A DNA stretch of 64,000 nucleotides from Streptomyces sp. STR69 (GTDB taxonomy: Bacteria > Actinomycetota > Actinomycetes > Streptomycetales > Streptomycetaceae), in assembly GCF_024519455.1 (NCBI RefSeq), contig NZ_JALJRY010000001.1:543253-607252 (forward strand), read 5' to 3'. The translations under genes and the position numbers were made by a program. The notes below the pieces were generated by a model. It was not told the origin of the DNA and made no database searches. It worked only from the letters and a program-made list of their open reading frames with translations. This document shows, one piece after another, positions 18,345-26,866 of the stretch. The stretch's first letter is position 1. The number at the start of each line of letters is the position of its first letter.

Positions 18345-20261
18345 ATGGCCACGATCGAAGTACGGCCCCAGCAGATCCAACAGGGCGGACGCGTCTCGCT
18401 GTTCGCCAAGCCCGACCAGCCGGCCCCGGCCGGGACCACCGTCACCTGGGAAGTCCCCGGCTTCGGACCGTTGCCGGCCGACCCGCAGGACCCCGCCCGC
18501 GCCGTCTGGGACGTTCCGGACGACCAGCGGCCCGGCGGGTACACCGCCCGGGTGACGTTCCACCTCCCGAACGCGGCGAACGACGTGGCCTCGGCCGACC
18601 TCACCGTGCAGGTGCGGCCGATCGCCGCCGGCGACAGCATCAACGTCCAGCTGCGCAGGGCGGGTTCGGACCCGACGGACGACCAGGCCCTGTGGACGGC
18701 GATCCGCCGCTCCACCGACCGGATCTCGTTCAACGAGTACAGCGCCTTCATCGACCCGCTCATGTCCGGCACCGTGCTGCCGGACCCCAGCGAGCCGCGC
18801 AAGAAGATCGGGCCGCGGGCCTTGCCGTTCGCGGGCGTGGACGCGTACCGGCTGCTGAAGGTCGCCACCGAGGTGTTCCTCCTCGTTCGCTGCGGGGTCC
18901 GCGTCGACGGCGACGACCTGACGTCTCCGTTCGACGGGGTCGACCTGGAGGAGGAGCGGCGCCGCTACGGCGAGCCGGGCGACGTGGACGGCGACGCCTT
19001 CGCGCGGGCCATCCAGCAGCGCTGGCTGCGCTACATCTCGGCCCACTCACCGGGTGAACGCCGCCCGGACGAGCAGGACCTGGCGCTGCTGCCCTACCTC
19101 GGGGTGATCCGGCTGAAGCTGGGCGAGCTGGCGATCACGGAGGCGGACAGGTTCGGTGTGGAGGCCTTCGGCATCCTGCGCGACAAGCTGACCTTCCCCT
19201 GCTTCCTCGAACTGATCTGGTCGTACTGGCACGAGGAGGGCATGCTGGTCCAGTCGGTCGAGGCGGTCGCCGCGCGCTTCCAGAACGTGCACGGTCCTGG
19301 CGACTACGACCCGCTGGCCCATGTCGACATCGATCCGCTGCGTGCCCTCAGTCAGTTGATGTGGGGCTATGTGCAGGACGAGCGGCACCGGCTGTCGCCG
19401 CTGCGCCGGGCCTACGAGTACGACCACCAGTACGGGGTCACCCAACTGGCGCCGGGCGCACCGCCGATCAGGCCGGTGGACAGCCGGCCGCGGTTCCTTG
19501 AGGCCTTCCACACCCTGCTGAGCCTGACGTCCGTGTTCTTCCGCGAGGACGACGACACCACGATCATCGCGGACGGCTTCCCGGTCCTCAACGCGCTCAA
19601 GGACGTCCATCTGCTGCTGACCGAGGGCCAGCACAACCAGTACGGCGACCTGCCCTGGACGGCCCGCCAGGAGATGCTGATGGAGGAATGGCTGCTGGCC
19701 CGCCCGGAGATGCGCGAGTTCCTGCCCGGCCGCACGATGGTCGCCTACCCCGAGCAGTGGATGGACCGCGTCGACACCATGAAGCGGCTCCAGGGCTGGA
19801 CCCCGGACACCGTCATCCACTTCCGCGACCTCGGCCGGTTCGGCGAGCAACTGCTCCTGTCGATCCGCTACGGCAACTGGAACGCGGTCAACGACCGTAC
19901 CCAGGCGGCGAACTGGGCCCGCTACTGGCGCTCGGAGATCCAGGGGTACCTGCACTCCTACCGCTCGGTGACCGGGGTCGACCTCGGTCTGGAGCGTACG
20001 GACGGGCGCGTCGACGCCACCATGCCCGCCGTACATCTGCGCCGCAGGCTGCTGGAGCAGCAGGGCCGGCAAGCCGTCGGCGCGGGCTCCGAGCAGCGCG
20101 GCGCGCGGCAGTTGGGCCGGGCCGAGCCCAGGGCGCAGCTGCCGCGGGCCGCCGGGGCGCCGCGTGAACTGCCTCGTGGCAGGCAGCCCGAGCGGCGGCC
20201 CGCCGGGCTCCCGCCGGGGCGTTCCGGCGCGGTTCGGCGTGGCCGCCCGGAAGGGGAGTGA
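18345..20261 (+). CDS. Large protein of unknown function, envelope-unit gene
   Basis: A 638-residue protein. Residues 1-90 look like a beta-sandwich domain (alternating strands such as TVTWEVPGFGPL and GYTARVTFHLPN), reminiscent of Ig-like or bacterial surface domains. The middle 450 residues are mainly helical and rich in Trp/Tyr/Asp with no motif I recognise; the C-terminal 70 residues are Arg/Gln/Pro-rich and disordered. No signal peptide. The ATG has an ideal TTGAGGAGG site. It lies between the HExxH gene and the peptidoglycan hydrolase gene, and its stop is four bases before the next ATG, so all four genes are probably cotranscribed. Confidence 0.7.
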   Translation: MATIEVRPQQIQQGGRVSLFAKPDQPAPAGTTVTWEVPGFGPLPADPQDPARAVWDVPDDQRPGGYTARVTFHLPNAANDVASADLTVQVRPIAAGDSINVQLRRAGSDPTDDQALWTAIRRSTDRISFNEYSAFIDPLMSGTVLPDPSEPRKKIGPRALPFAGVDAYRLLKVATEVFLLVRCGVRVDGDDLTSPFDGVDLEEERRRYGEPGDVDGDAFARAIQQRWLRYISAHSPGERRPDEQDLALLPYLGVIRLKLGELAITEADRFGVEAFGILRDKLTFPCFLELIWSYWHEEGMLVQSVEAVAARFQNVHGPGDYDPLAHVDIDPLRALSQLMWGYVQDERHRLSPLRRAYEYDHQYGVTQLAPGAPPIRPVDSRPRFLEAFHTLLSLTSVFFREDDDTTIIADGFPVLNALKDVHLLLTEGQHNQYGDLPWTARQEMLMEEWLLARPEMREFLPGRTMVAYPEQWMDRVDTMKRLQGWTPDTVIHFRDLGRFGEQLLLSIRYGNWNAVNDRTQAANWARYWRSEIQGYLHSYRSVTGVDLGLERTDGRVDATMPAVHLRRRLLEQQGRQAVGAGSEQRGARQLGRAEPRAQLPRAAGAPRELPRGRQPERRPAGLPPGRSGAVRRGRPEGE

Positions 20262-20265
20262 GGTC

Positions 20266-21804
20266 ATGCCGACGACCTCGACGGCCGTACGGAACGGGAC
20301 GGAGCGCCCGCCCGCCGCCCGGGCCGGGCAGCTGTCCGGCACCATCGCCCGCAACCGCGCCTACGCCCGTTCGCTCGGCTGGGAGGCCCATCTCCCGGCT
20401 GTCCGGCGGGTGTTGGACCGGCACCGCACGGACTGGGACTGGACGGCACTCGGCTCCGCGACGCTGAAGTGGCAGACGGCGCACGGGATTTCACCGGCGG
20501 ACGGTCTCATCGGGCCCGGCACCTGGGCGCTGCTGCGCACCGCCGCGGGAGTGGCCGGGGACCCCGCGATCAGCTGTCAACTCCCCGAGTACGGAACCGG
20601 TTTCCGGGCGACGGGCCGGCCCACGCACCGGTTCGGGCGGCCGGAGACCGCCCGTGCCCTGCTGGCCGTCGCCGCCGCCTGGCACCGGGCCCATCCCCAG
20701 GGGCCGGTGCTCGACATCCGGGATCTCGGCCGCAGCGGCGGCGGCCCGCTGACCGGGCGCGCCTCGCACCGGCTCGGCCTCGAAGCAGACCTCTACCCGG
20801 TGAAGTCCGATCGCCGCCAGGGGCCGACGACCTGGCGTCACCCCTCCTACTCGCGCGCGCTCACACAGGAGCTCGTCGACCTGCTGCGGAACAACGGCGT
20901 GCTGCCGGTCCACGCGATCTTCTTCAACGACCCGGAGATACGCGGCGTGCAGCCCTTGGAGAACCACGACAACCATCTGCATGTGCGCTTCGCGCCGCCG
21001 TCGCCAACACCGGCGTCGCCCGCCGCCCGCAGGAGCTCCGGCCCGGCCTTGGAAGTCCCGGGCAGCACAGCGCCCCGTAAGGGGCGCGGGGAACTCCGCG
21101 ACCAGCCCCCACCGGCCCGCGGGGTCATCACGGTGCCTCCAGCGCGCCTCGGGGTCCTGACCGCCCAAGGCAGGCCGCCCTACCAGTTCACCACCGAGGA
21201 CGCCGAGTGGACCGCCCGCTTCATCATCGGAGAGTCCGGCGGCCGGGACGACGCCGACAGCCATGCCGTCATCTGGGCGATGTTCAACCGGTACGCGCTG
21301 CTCACCCGCCCCTACTACCGCACGTTCAACGCCTTTCTGCGGGCCTACTCGACCCCGCTGCAACCGGTCCTCAAGAGCTGGGGGGCGAGCAGGCGGAACA
21401 TGGACCGCGCCGACTTCGTCCGCACCGGCGGCACCTTCGGACCGCCCGCCCCGCCCGGCATCCCGCGCGGTCAGCGCCGCGCCTATCTGGACCTCCAGCA
21501 GCGGCCCTGGGCCCAACTGCCGTCCGCGGCAAGGTCGGTGGCCGTACGGGCGCTCGGCGGGGCGATCGCGAACCCGATCGGCAACGCCACGGAGTTCGGT
21601 TCCACATACGTCTACTTCCACGACGCGAACCGGAGGTATCCGAACCCCGACGAGTGGCGGCGCTTCACCGAGCAGTACGCCGCGAAGACGGGCTGGCGGT
21701 GGATCGGCCCCGTGCCGGGCCTGGACCAGAACAAGAACACCTTCTTCGTCCAGCGCAGGCTCGCCGCCCTGCCCGTCCCCGCCGTACGCGTGCTGGCGGG
21801 GTGA
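20266..21804 (+). CDS. Modular peptidoglycan hydrolase (PG-binding, M74-like, SleB-like parts)
   Basis: A 512-residue protein. Residues about 40-95 resemble a peptidoglycan-binding domain (LKWQTAHGISPADGLIGPGTW). Residues about 105-243 resemble MepA/M74 or M15-type murein endopeptidases: SHRLGLEADLYP gives an HxxxxxxD zinc pair (H168, D175) and NHLHVRF gives the HxH (H237, H239). A linker (about 250-300) carries residues encoded by repeat copy C. Residues about 305-512 (ARFIIGESGGRDDADSHAV, WAMFNRYALL) resemble SleB-type cell-wall hydrolases with a conserved Glu. There is no evident signal peptide, so the export route is unclear. The M74-like part is the best supported; the C-terminal assignment is tentative. 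Confidence 0.75.
   Translation: MPTTSTAVRNGTERPPAARAGQLSGTIARNRAYARSLGWEAHLPAVRRVLDRHRTDWDWTALGSATLKWQTAHGISPADGLIGPGTWALLRTAAGVAGDPAISCQLPEYGTGFRATGRPTHRFGRPETARALLAVAAAWHRAHPQGPVLDIRDLGRSGGGPLTGRASHRLGLEADLYPVKSDRRQGPTTWRHPSYSRALTQELVDLLRNNGVLPVHAIFFNDPEIRGVQPLENHDNHLHVRFAPPSPTPASPAARRSSGPALEVPGSTAPRKGRGELRDQPPPARGVITVPPARLGVLTAQGRPPYQFTTEDAEWTARFIIGESGGRDDADSHAVIWAMFNRYALLTRPYYRTFNAFLRAYSTPLQPVLKSWGASRRNMDRADFVRTGGTFGPPAPPGIPRGQRRAYLDLQQRPWAQLPSAARSVAVRALGGAIANPIGNATEFGSTYVYFHDANRRYPNPDEWRRFTEQYAAKTGWRWIGPVPGLDQNKNTFFVQRRLAALPVPAVRVLAG
21070..21107. repeat. Streptomyces-type structured repeat, copy C (inside a gene)
   Basis: Hairpin GCGCCCC-GTAA-GGGGCGC (21070-21087) followed by GGGGAACTCCGCGACCAGCC. 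It matches the left half and the GCGACCAGCC tail of copy B. It sits in frame in the interdomain linker of the peptidoglycan hydrolase (residues about 269-282). Confidence 0.75.
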
Positions 21805-21917
21805 GCCGCGGACTCCGGCCGGGCGGACCGCTCAACGGCACACGCGTTGAACCGTCATGACAGGGCGAGCATCATGGCCCGCGGAACACCGACGCAACTA
21901 CGGGGGTAGACGTCGAC

Positions 21918-24659
21918 ATGCCGGTGAACACACTGCTGCACCATGCGCACCGACCGGCCGAGGCCGGGGAACCGTCGTTCTACGGCCGGGAGCCGCAACT
22001 CGGGGAAATGGAGAACAGGTTGCGCGAGGCCCGCGCCGGGGCATCGCGTCTGATGGTGGTCGAGGGACCGCCCGGTATCGGGAAGACCGCCCTGGTCCGC
22101 CGCTTTCTGCGCACGGCGGACCGGGTATGCGTGCTGGAGGCCAGCGGCGCCGAGAACGAGACGGCACTGGCCTACGGCGTCCTCGATCAACTCCTCAGTC
22201 AGACCTCGGTGGACGAGGACGCACCCGGGTCGCAGGACGAGCCCGGAGCGGTCGGCGCGCGGCTGCTCGCCCTCGCCCGGCGGATTCCGGCGGACACCGT
22301 CGTCGTGCTCGTCATCGACGACGCCCACTGGGCGGACGCGCCGTCGCTGGACGCCCTCACCTTCGTGCTGCGCCGGCTGCTGTCCGAGCCGGTCCTCACC
22401 GTGCTGGCCGTCCACGCACCGGCCGATGCCCAACTCCCCAAGGGGCTGGGGAGGTTGCTGGCGGACGACGAGACCCTCCGCCTCGCGCTCGACGGCCTGA
22501 CCGCCGAGCAGACCGGAGCGCTGTGCGACCGGCTGCTGCCCACGGGCCTGCCGCCGCACGCCGTCGGCAGACTGCACGCCCACACCCTGGGCAATCCGCT
22601 GCATCTGCGCGCGCTGCTCCGTGAGGTGGAGCCGGAGGTCCTGGCCACTTCCGACTCCCCCCTGCCCGCACCCCGTTCGTACCAGTTCCTGGTCCGGGAC
22701 CGCCTCGCGCACTGCGACGCTCCGGCCCGGGACCTGGTGGCCGCGGCCAGTGTGCTCGGGCCGCGCGCGCCGCTGCACCGGGTGGCGCAGCTGGCCGGTC
22801 TGGAGAACCCGCTGCCCGCCGTCGAACAGGCCGTGGGACAAGGGCTGTTGGCGGAGTGTCCGGCGGGCGGCCCGCCCGAGCTGGCCTTCCCGCACCCGCT
22901 GGTCCAGGCCGCCGTCTACCACCAGCTGGGGCCGGCCCGGCGGGCCGCGCTGCACACCGGGGCGGTGCAGGCCAGCAAGGACGCAGCCAGCCGTACCTGG
23001 CACCAACTGCTCGCGGGCCGCAGCCCGGACCCGGCACTCGTCGCCGACCTCGCCACGGGCGCCCGCCGGCAGGCCGCCGCCGGTCACTGGTCGAGGGCCG
23101 CGTCGATGGCCGCGCACGCCTCCCGGCTGGCGACGACACGGCCCGAACGTGAGCGGCTGACCGTGGAGGCGGCGGACGCGCTGCTCTGCGAGGGGCGGCT
23201 GGAGGAGGCCGCCGACCTGGTGCGGGCGCTGCCGGGCGACACCGCACGGGCGGCCCATCGCTATGTGCACGGCCATCTCGCGTTCGTCCGGGGCGAGACG
23301 CCCAGTGCCCGGCTGCTCCTGGACGACGCGTGGCGGCACTGCGACCCCGCCCTGGACCCGGCGCTGGCCCGGCGCATCGCGGAACGGCTCTCCCTCGTCT
23401 GTCTCGTCCAGGGCGAGGCGGCAGCGGCCGTGCGGTGGGCGCGACGGGCCGGGGCTCTGCCGCCCGTGCCGTTCACCGGCGGAATGCTGCGCTACGCCCA
23501 ACTGGCCGCCCTGGGCCTGACGGACGCCGTCGAGGAGGGTGTCGAACGGGCGGCCGGGCTGCCGGAGTCCGTGCTCGTCCAGTCCGGCGACGTGGACCTG
23601 CTGCTCGGCCGCAGCGCGCTCAGGCTCGGCTTCGACGACCTGGAGGGCAGCAGGGCCGATCTGCGCTCGGCCGCGCCGCTGTGCCGGAGCGGTCCCGCGC
23701 CGCTGCGGGCGACGGCCCAGCTTCTCCTGGGCGAGACCGAACTGCGCCTCGGGAACTGGGACGTGGCCCTGCGCGAACTCGAATCGGCGGCACAGGCCGC
23801 CGTCACCCGCGGCCTCGCCTGGCTGGAGCCGGTCGCCTGCGCGGACGCCGCGGCGGCGCTCGCGCTGCGGGGGCGGACCGAGCGGGCCGCCGAGTACCTC
23901 GCGAAGGCCCTGGGCAGCGGCGGATACGGCCACGGCGCCTCCGGCGTCGCCCATGTGGCAAGGGCGCGGGCCCAGTTGGCGGCGGCCCGGGGAGCGCAGG
24001 ACGAGGTGGCGGGCGCGCTGCTGCCCCTGCTGGAGCGGGAGTCGGTGGCGCGGACGGACGTAGCGCCCTGGCGTGATCTGCTGGTGGACGCGCTCACCGC
24101 GCTCGGGGAGCACCGGCAGGCCGAGCGGATCCTGGACGGTCTCGACGCGCCCTCCGCCCACCGGGGCCGGCACTCCCGGCTGGCGGCGGCGGCCCGGGCG
24201 CGCGGCACCCTGCTGGCGGCGCGCCGGTCACCGAGTGCGGCGGAGCTGTCGTTCCGCAAGGCACTGGGCCACGCGGAACAGGTACCGAACCCTTTCGACC
24301 GGGCCCGCGTCCAGCTCGCCTACGGCGCGTTCCTGCGCCGGACGGGCCGACGGACCGACGCCACCGGGCAGCTGCGCCGGGCACTGCGCACCTTCACCGA
24401 ACTGGGCGCCGCCCCGAGCGCGGCCCTCTGCGAACGCGAACTGGCCGTCAGCGGCGGCACGACCGCGTCCGACTCCCCCCTCACCCCACAGGAACTGGTG
24501 ATCGCCCGCCTGGCCACGTCCGGCCTCACCAACCGCCAGATCGCCCGCGAACTGGTACTCAGCGTCAAAACAGTCGAATTCCACCTCAGCCACACCTACA
24601 CCAAGCTGGGCATCACGTCCCGCATGGGGCTCCTGGACAAGCTGCCGGACAGTTCCTGA
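21918..24659 (+). CDS. Large LuxR-family (LAL) transcriptional regulator
   Basis: A 913-residue regulator of the MalT/LAL type. Residues 50-57 form a Walker A motif (GPPGIGKT) and a Walker B follows in VVLVIDDAHWAD. The central 500 residues are TPR-like helical repeats that in this family bind inducers or partners. The C-terminal 65 residues are a LuxR helix-turn-helix: LTPQELVIARLATSGLTNRQ, then a recognition helix in SVKTVEFHLSHTYTKLG. Such proteins are ATP-dependent activators, often of catabolic or antibiotic genes; the target here is not obvious. ATG 21918 gives full family length. Preceded by 113 bp without a gene. Confidence 0.9.
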   Translation: MPVNTLLHHAHRPAEAGEPSFYGREPQLGEMENRLREARAGASRLMVVEGPPGIGKTALVRRFLRTADRVCVLEASGAENETALAYGVLDQLLSQTSVDEDAPGSQDEPGAVGARLLALARRIPADTVVVLVIDDAHWADAPSLDALTFVLRRLLSEPVLTVLAVHAPADAQLPKGLGRLLADDETLRLALDGLTAEQTGALCDRLLPTGLPPHAVGRLHAHTLGNPLHLRALLREVEPEVLATSDSPLPAPRSYQFLVRDRLAHCDAPARDLVAAASVLGPRAPLHRVAQLAGLENPLPAVEQAVGQGLLAECPAGGPPELAFPHPLVQAAVYHQLGPARRAALHTGAVQASKDAASRTWHQLLAGRSPDPALVADLATGARRQAAAGHWSRAASMAAHASRLATTRPERERLTVEAADALLCEGRLEEAADLVRALPGDTARAAHRYVHGHLAFVRGETPSARLLLDDAWRHCDPALDPALARRIAERLSLVCLVQGEAAAAVRWARRAGALPPVPFTGGMLRYAQLAALGLTDAVEEGVERAAGLPESVLVQSGDVDLLLGRSALRLGFDDLEGSRADLRSAAPLCRSGPAPLRATAQLLLGETELRLGNWDVALRELESAAQAAVTRGLAWLEPVACADAAAALALRGRTERAAEYLAKALGSGGYGHGASGVAHVARARAQLAAARGAQDEVAGALLPLLERESVARTDVAPWRDLLVDALTALGEHRQAERILDGLDAPSAHRGRHSRLAAAARARGTLLAARRSPSAAELSFRKALGHAEQVPNPFDRARVQLAYGAFLRRTGRRTDATGQLRRALRTFTELGAAPSAALCERELAVSGGTTASDSPLTPQELVIARLATSGLTNRQIARELVLSVKTVEFHLSHTYTKLGITSRMGLLDKLPDSS

Positions 24660-24664
24660 CCCGG

Positions 24665-25279
24665 TCAGCGGCGCCGTCGGTCGATCGCCGTCAGATCGAT
24701 CTCGATGTCGAAGGGCACGGAGAGCTTCAGCCGGTCGTGGAAGATGCCGACGAGGCCGTAGGACTTGGTGGCGGGGTCGAGTTCGTAGACGTAGACGACG
24801 GGGAGGCCCTTGTTCTCGTCCTGCTCGACCCGCCAGTAGTGGCGTACGCCTGCCGCCGCGTACTTGCGGGGCTTGGTCTCCCGGTCTCGCTCCACGGAAT
24901 CGGCGGACACGACCTCGACGGTCAGGAGCACGTCCTCGGGCTTGTGCCAGGTCTGGCCGGGGCCGAGATCCGCTATCGCGCGGAACACGAGAATGTCAGG
25001 CTCGGGTCGATTCCTGCGATCCAGTTTGACGGTGAATTCCCGGTCGACATCGAGGTCGTCCGGCACCTGTTCCAACAAGCTGTGCTCAAGCAGGCGCAGG
25101 CATCGCATGTGAAAACGCGTCTGCGGGCTCATGAAGACGAGACTCCCGTCGATCAACTCCGTGTGCGGCGGGAGGCCCGGAATCCGGTCGAGGTCGTCCG
25201 CGGTCCAGCCCTCGGCGGGCGGGATCGGCCAGCGGTACGCCGGCTCGTCGTCCAGTCCGTTCTCAGATGCGGCGCTCAT
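24665..25279 (-). CDS. Uma2-family (PD-(D/E)xK-like) protein
   Basis: A 204-residue protein with the Uma2 layout: an N-terminal ELIDGSLVFMSPQTRFH region, RPEPDILVFRAIADLG carrying the catalytic Asp, then VLLTVEVVSADSVERDRETK with the E-x-V and a following Lys, and RHYWRVEQDE. Uma2 proteins are frequent in cyanobacteria and Streptomyces as putative restriction-endonuclease-fold proteins of unclear role. The ATG at 25279 has GGGAGC upstream; an in-frame TTG four codons earlier overlaps that site and is less likely. Convergent with the LuxR gene, five bases apart. Confidence 0.85.
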   Translation of the reverse strand: MSAASENGLDDEPAYRWPIPPAEGWTADDLDRIPGLPPHTELIDGSLVFMSPQTRFHMRCLRLLEHSLLEQVPDDLDVDREFTVKLDRRNRPEPDILVFRAIADLGPGQTWHKPEDVLLTVEVVSADSVERDRETKPRKYAAAGVRHYWRVEQDENKGLPVVYVYELDPATKSYGLVGIFHDRLKLSVPFDIEIDLTAIDRRRR

Positions 25280-25423
25280 CAGTGCTCCCAAAGGGCGGAG
25301 TCTCGCCTGTCCACTCAGCCTACCCAGGCGGGATCAGGAGTGCTTCACCTCAACGAGTGATCACATGGTCAGCCTGCGGTCGCCTCCCGATGACACCCAC
25401 CTCCACCCACCTAATCTGACGGA

Positions 25424-25834
25424 ATGTCAGATGAAGAGTCCTACGAACTGCTCGGCTTCGACAACGTCCTTCTCCCCGTAGGGGACCTCGCCGAGGCGGT
25501 CCCCTTCTACGAACGCGCCGGATTCACCGTCGGGTTCCGCCTCGACGAGGCCGGGATCGCGATCCTGAAGGTCGGCGGCGAGACGCCCGGAGTTCTCCTG
25601 CGCCAGGAAGACGGGCTCGGACACAGGCCACCCCCCTGGCCCTCGCCGCGCGTGTGGCTGGAGGTCCCGGACGCGCGGAAGGCCGCGCAGCGCCTCACCG
25701 CCGCCGGAATCACCCTCCTCGACGCACCCTTCTCCGTGGCGACCGGGTGGACCGTCGAGATCGCCGACCCCTGGGGCAATGTCATCGGGTTCACCGACTA
25801 CTCGAAGCGGCCGGAGCTGGCGCGGCGGGTGTGA
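25424..25834 (+). CDS. VOC (glyoxalase/bleomycin resistance) family protein
   Basis: A 136-residue single VOC module with two beta-alpha-beta-beta-beta units: FDNVLLPVGDLAEAVPFYER starts the first and PRVWLEVPDARKAAQRLTAA the second; DPWGNVIGFTDYS is the family-typical end. One module implies a homodimer. Possible roles are glyoxalase-like lyase, dioxygenase or metabolite binding; nothing here distinguishes them. Divergent from the Uma2 gene. Confidence 0.85.
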   Translation: MSDEESYELLGFDNVLLPVGDLAEAVPFYERAGFTVGFRLDEAGIAILKVGGETPGVLLRQEDGLGHRPPPWPSPRVWLEVPDARKAAQRLTAAGITLLDAPFSVATGWTVEIADPWGNVIGFTDYSKRPELARRV

Positions 25835-25856
25835 CGCAGACCCCAGCGCAAGCGAG

Positions 25857-25915
25857 TTGAACACGTTCAAAAATACGCCTACATTCTCCTTGTCAGCGTT
25901 TTCGAACGCGTTCAA
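25857..25915 (+). promoter_or_regulatory. Promoter with two matching palindromic operators
   Basis: The perfect palindrome TTGAACACGTTCAA (25857-25870) contains a -35-like TTGAAC; 17 bases on is a -10-like TACATT (25880-25885). A second site, TCGAACGCGTTCAA (25902-25915), agrees with the first at 12 of 14 positions, centre to centre 45 bp, and lies just ahead of the start codon at 25930. The arrangement fits repression by a dimeric regulator, most simply the TetR protein encoded third in this operon. Confidence 0.75.
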
Positions 25916-25929
25916 GAAGGGGGAGGCGC

Positions 25930-26337
25930 ATGGACCGCACGGTCGTCGCCTACGTCATCTATCTGATCGTCAGCATCGGACTCACCGTCTGGGTGGCCCG
26001 CACGCTCAGCCGCAACGGGCGGATCTTCCTCGCCGACGTCCTACGGGGGAACGAAAAACTCGCCGAGGCCGTGAACCACCTCCTGGTAGTGGGCTTCTAC
26101 CTGGTGAACCTCGGGTTCGTCGCCCTGTACCTCAGCGGGGACGGCACCATCGAGGACACCCGGGGCATCTTCGAGGCCCTGTCGACCAAGGTGGGTGTGG
26201 TGCTGCTGGTGCTCGGGGTGATGCACCTGGGGAACGTGTTCGTGCTGAACAAGATCCGGCGGCGCGGGGTCATGGAGCGGGAGCAGGTGCCGCCCATCGC
26301 GCCGCAGGGGTGGGTTCCGCCGACGGCCGGGGCGTGA
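25930..26337 (+). CDS. Small integral membrane protein, TetR-controlled operon
   Basis: A 135-residue protein with three hydrophobic segments (about 5-23, 46-68 and 88-108) and a hydrophilic C-terminus. The first helix reads VVAYVIYLIVSIGLTVWVAR. I do not recognise a named family. The ATG follows AAGGGGGAGG. The stop overlaps the start of the next gene by four bases (GTGA), so expression is coupled to the thioredoxin-like DCC1 protein; a joint role in membrane thiol or redox homeostasis is only a guess. Confidence 0.75.
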   Translation: MDRTVVAYVIYLIVSIGLTVWVARTLSRNGRIFLADVLRGNEKLAEAVNHLLVVGFYLVNLGFVALYLSGDGTIEDTRGIFEALSTKVGVVLLVLGVMHLGNVFVLNKIRRRGVMEREQVPPIAPQGWVPPTAGA

Positions 26338-26855
26338 CGGGGGTGGCCCCGGACGTCGGCGGGACCCAGGACCGGGACGCCTCGCGCGTCCCGGTCCACG
26401 GGCTCACCGTCCTGTACGACGCCGACTGCGCCCTGTGCGCCTTCGTACGCGACTGGCTCGTACGGCAGTCGCAACTGGTGCCCCTGGAGCTGGTACCGGC
26501 GTCCTCCGAAGAGGCACGGCGGCGCTTTCCCGGGCTCGACCATCGCGCCACCCTCGACGAGATCACCGTCGTCGGCGACTCCGGGCAGGTCTACCGGGGC
26601 GCCGCCGCCTGGATCGTCACCCTGTGGGCGCTGCGCGAACAGCGGCCCCTGGCGCACCGGTTGAGCACCCCGGCCGGCGCCCGGCTCGCCAAGGGCGCCG
26701 TGCTCGCCGCGGCGAAGTGGCGCGGGGCGCAGTGGGGCGCCGGGCGCTGGGGCGGCGGTGTGTACCGTCAGAGCGACGGGTGGACGTACGACCCGAGTCG
26801 CGGATGGTCGTACACGGGACCGGGCTGCGTCGGCGGTTCCTGCCCCACTGGATAG
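26334..26855 (+). CDS. DCC1-like thiol-disulfide oxidoreductase family (DUF393)
   Basis: A 173-residue protein starting at the GTG of a GTGA overlap. After about 20 residues comes LTVLYDADCALCAFVRDWL: the YDxxCxxC motif that defines DUF393/DCC1 proteins, which have a thioredoxin-like fold. ALREQRPLAHRLSTPAG is the usual following helix. The C-terminal tail is Gly/Trp/Ser-rich and ends with two Cys. Second gene of the operon controlled by the promoter at 25857; the TetR gene starts 12 bp after its stop. Confidence 0.85.
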   Translation: MTGVAPDVGGTQDRDASRVPVHGLTVLYDADCALCAFVRDWLVRQSQLVPLELVPASSEEARRRFPGLDHRATLDEITVVGDSGQVYRGAAAWIVTLWALREQRPLAHRLSTPAGARLAKGAVLAAAKWRGAQWGAGRWGGGVYRQSDGWTYDPSRGWSYTGPGCVGGSCPTG

Positions 26856-26866
26856 GCTCTCTTTCC

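Noticed and set aside
15879..21804. Contractile injection system or prophage lysis cassette
   Set aside because: No sheath, tube, baseplate, holin or phage structural gene is present.
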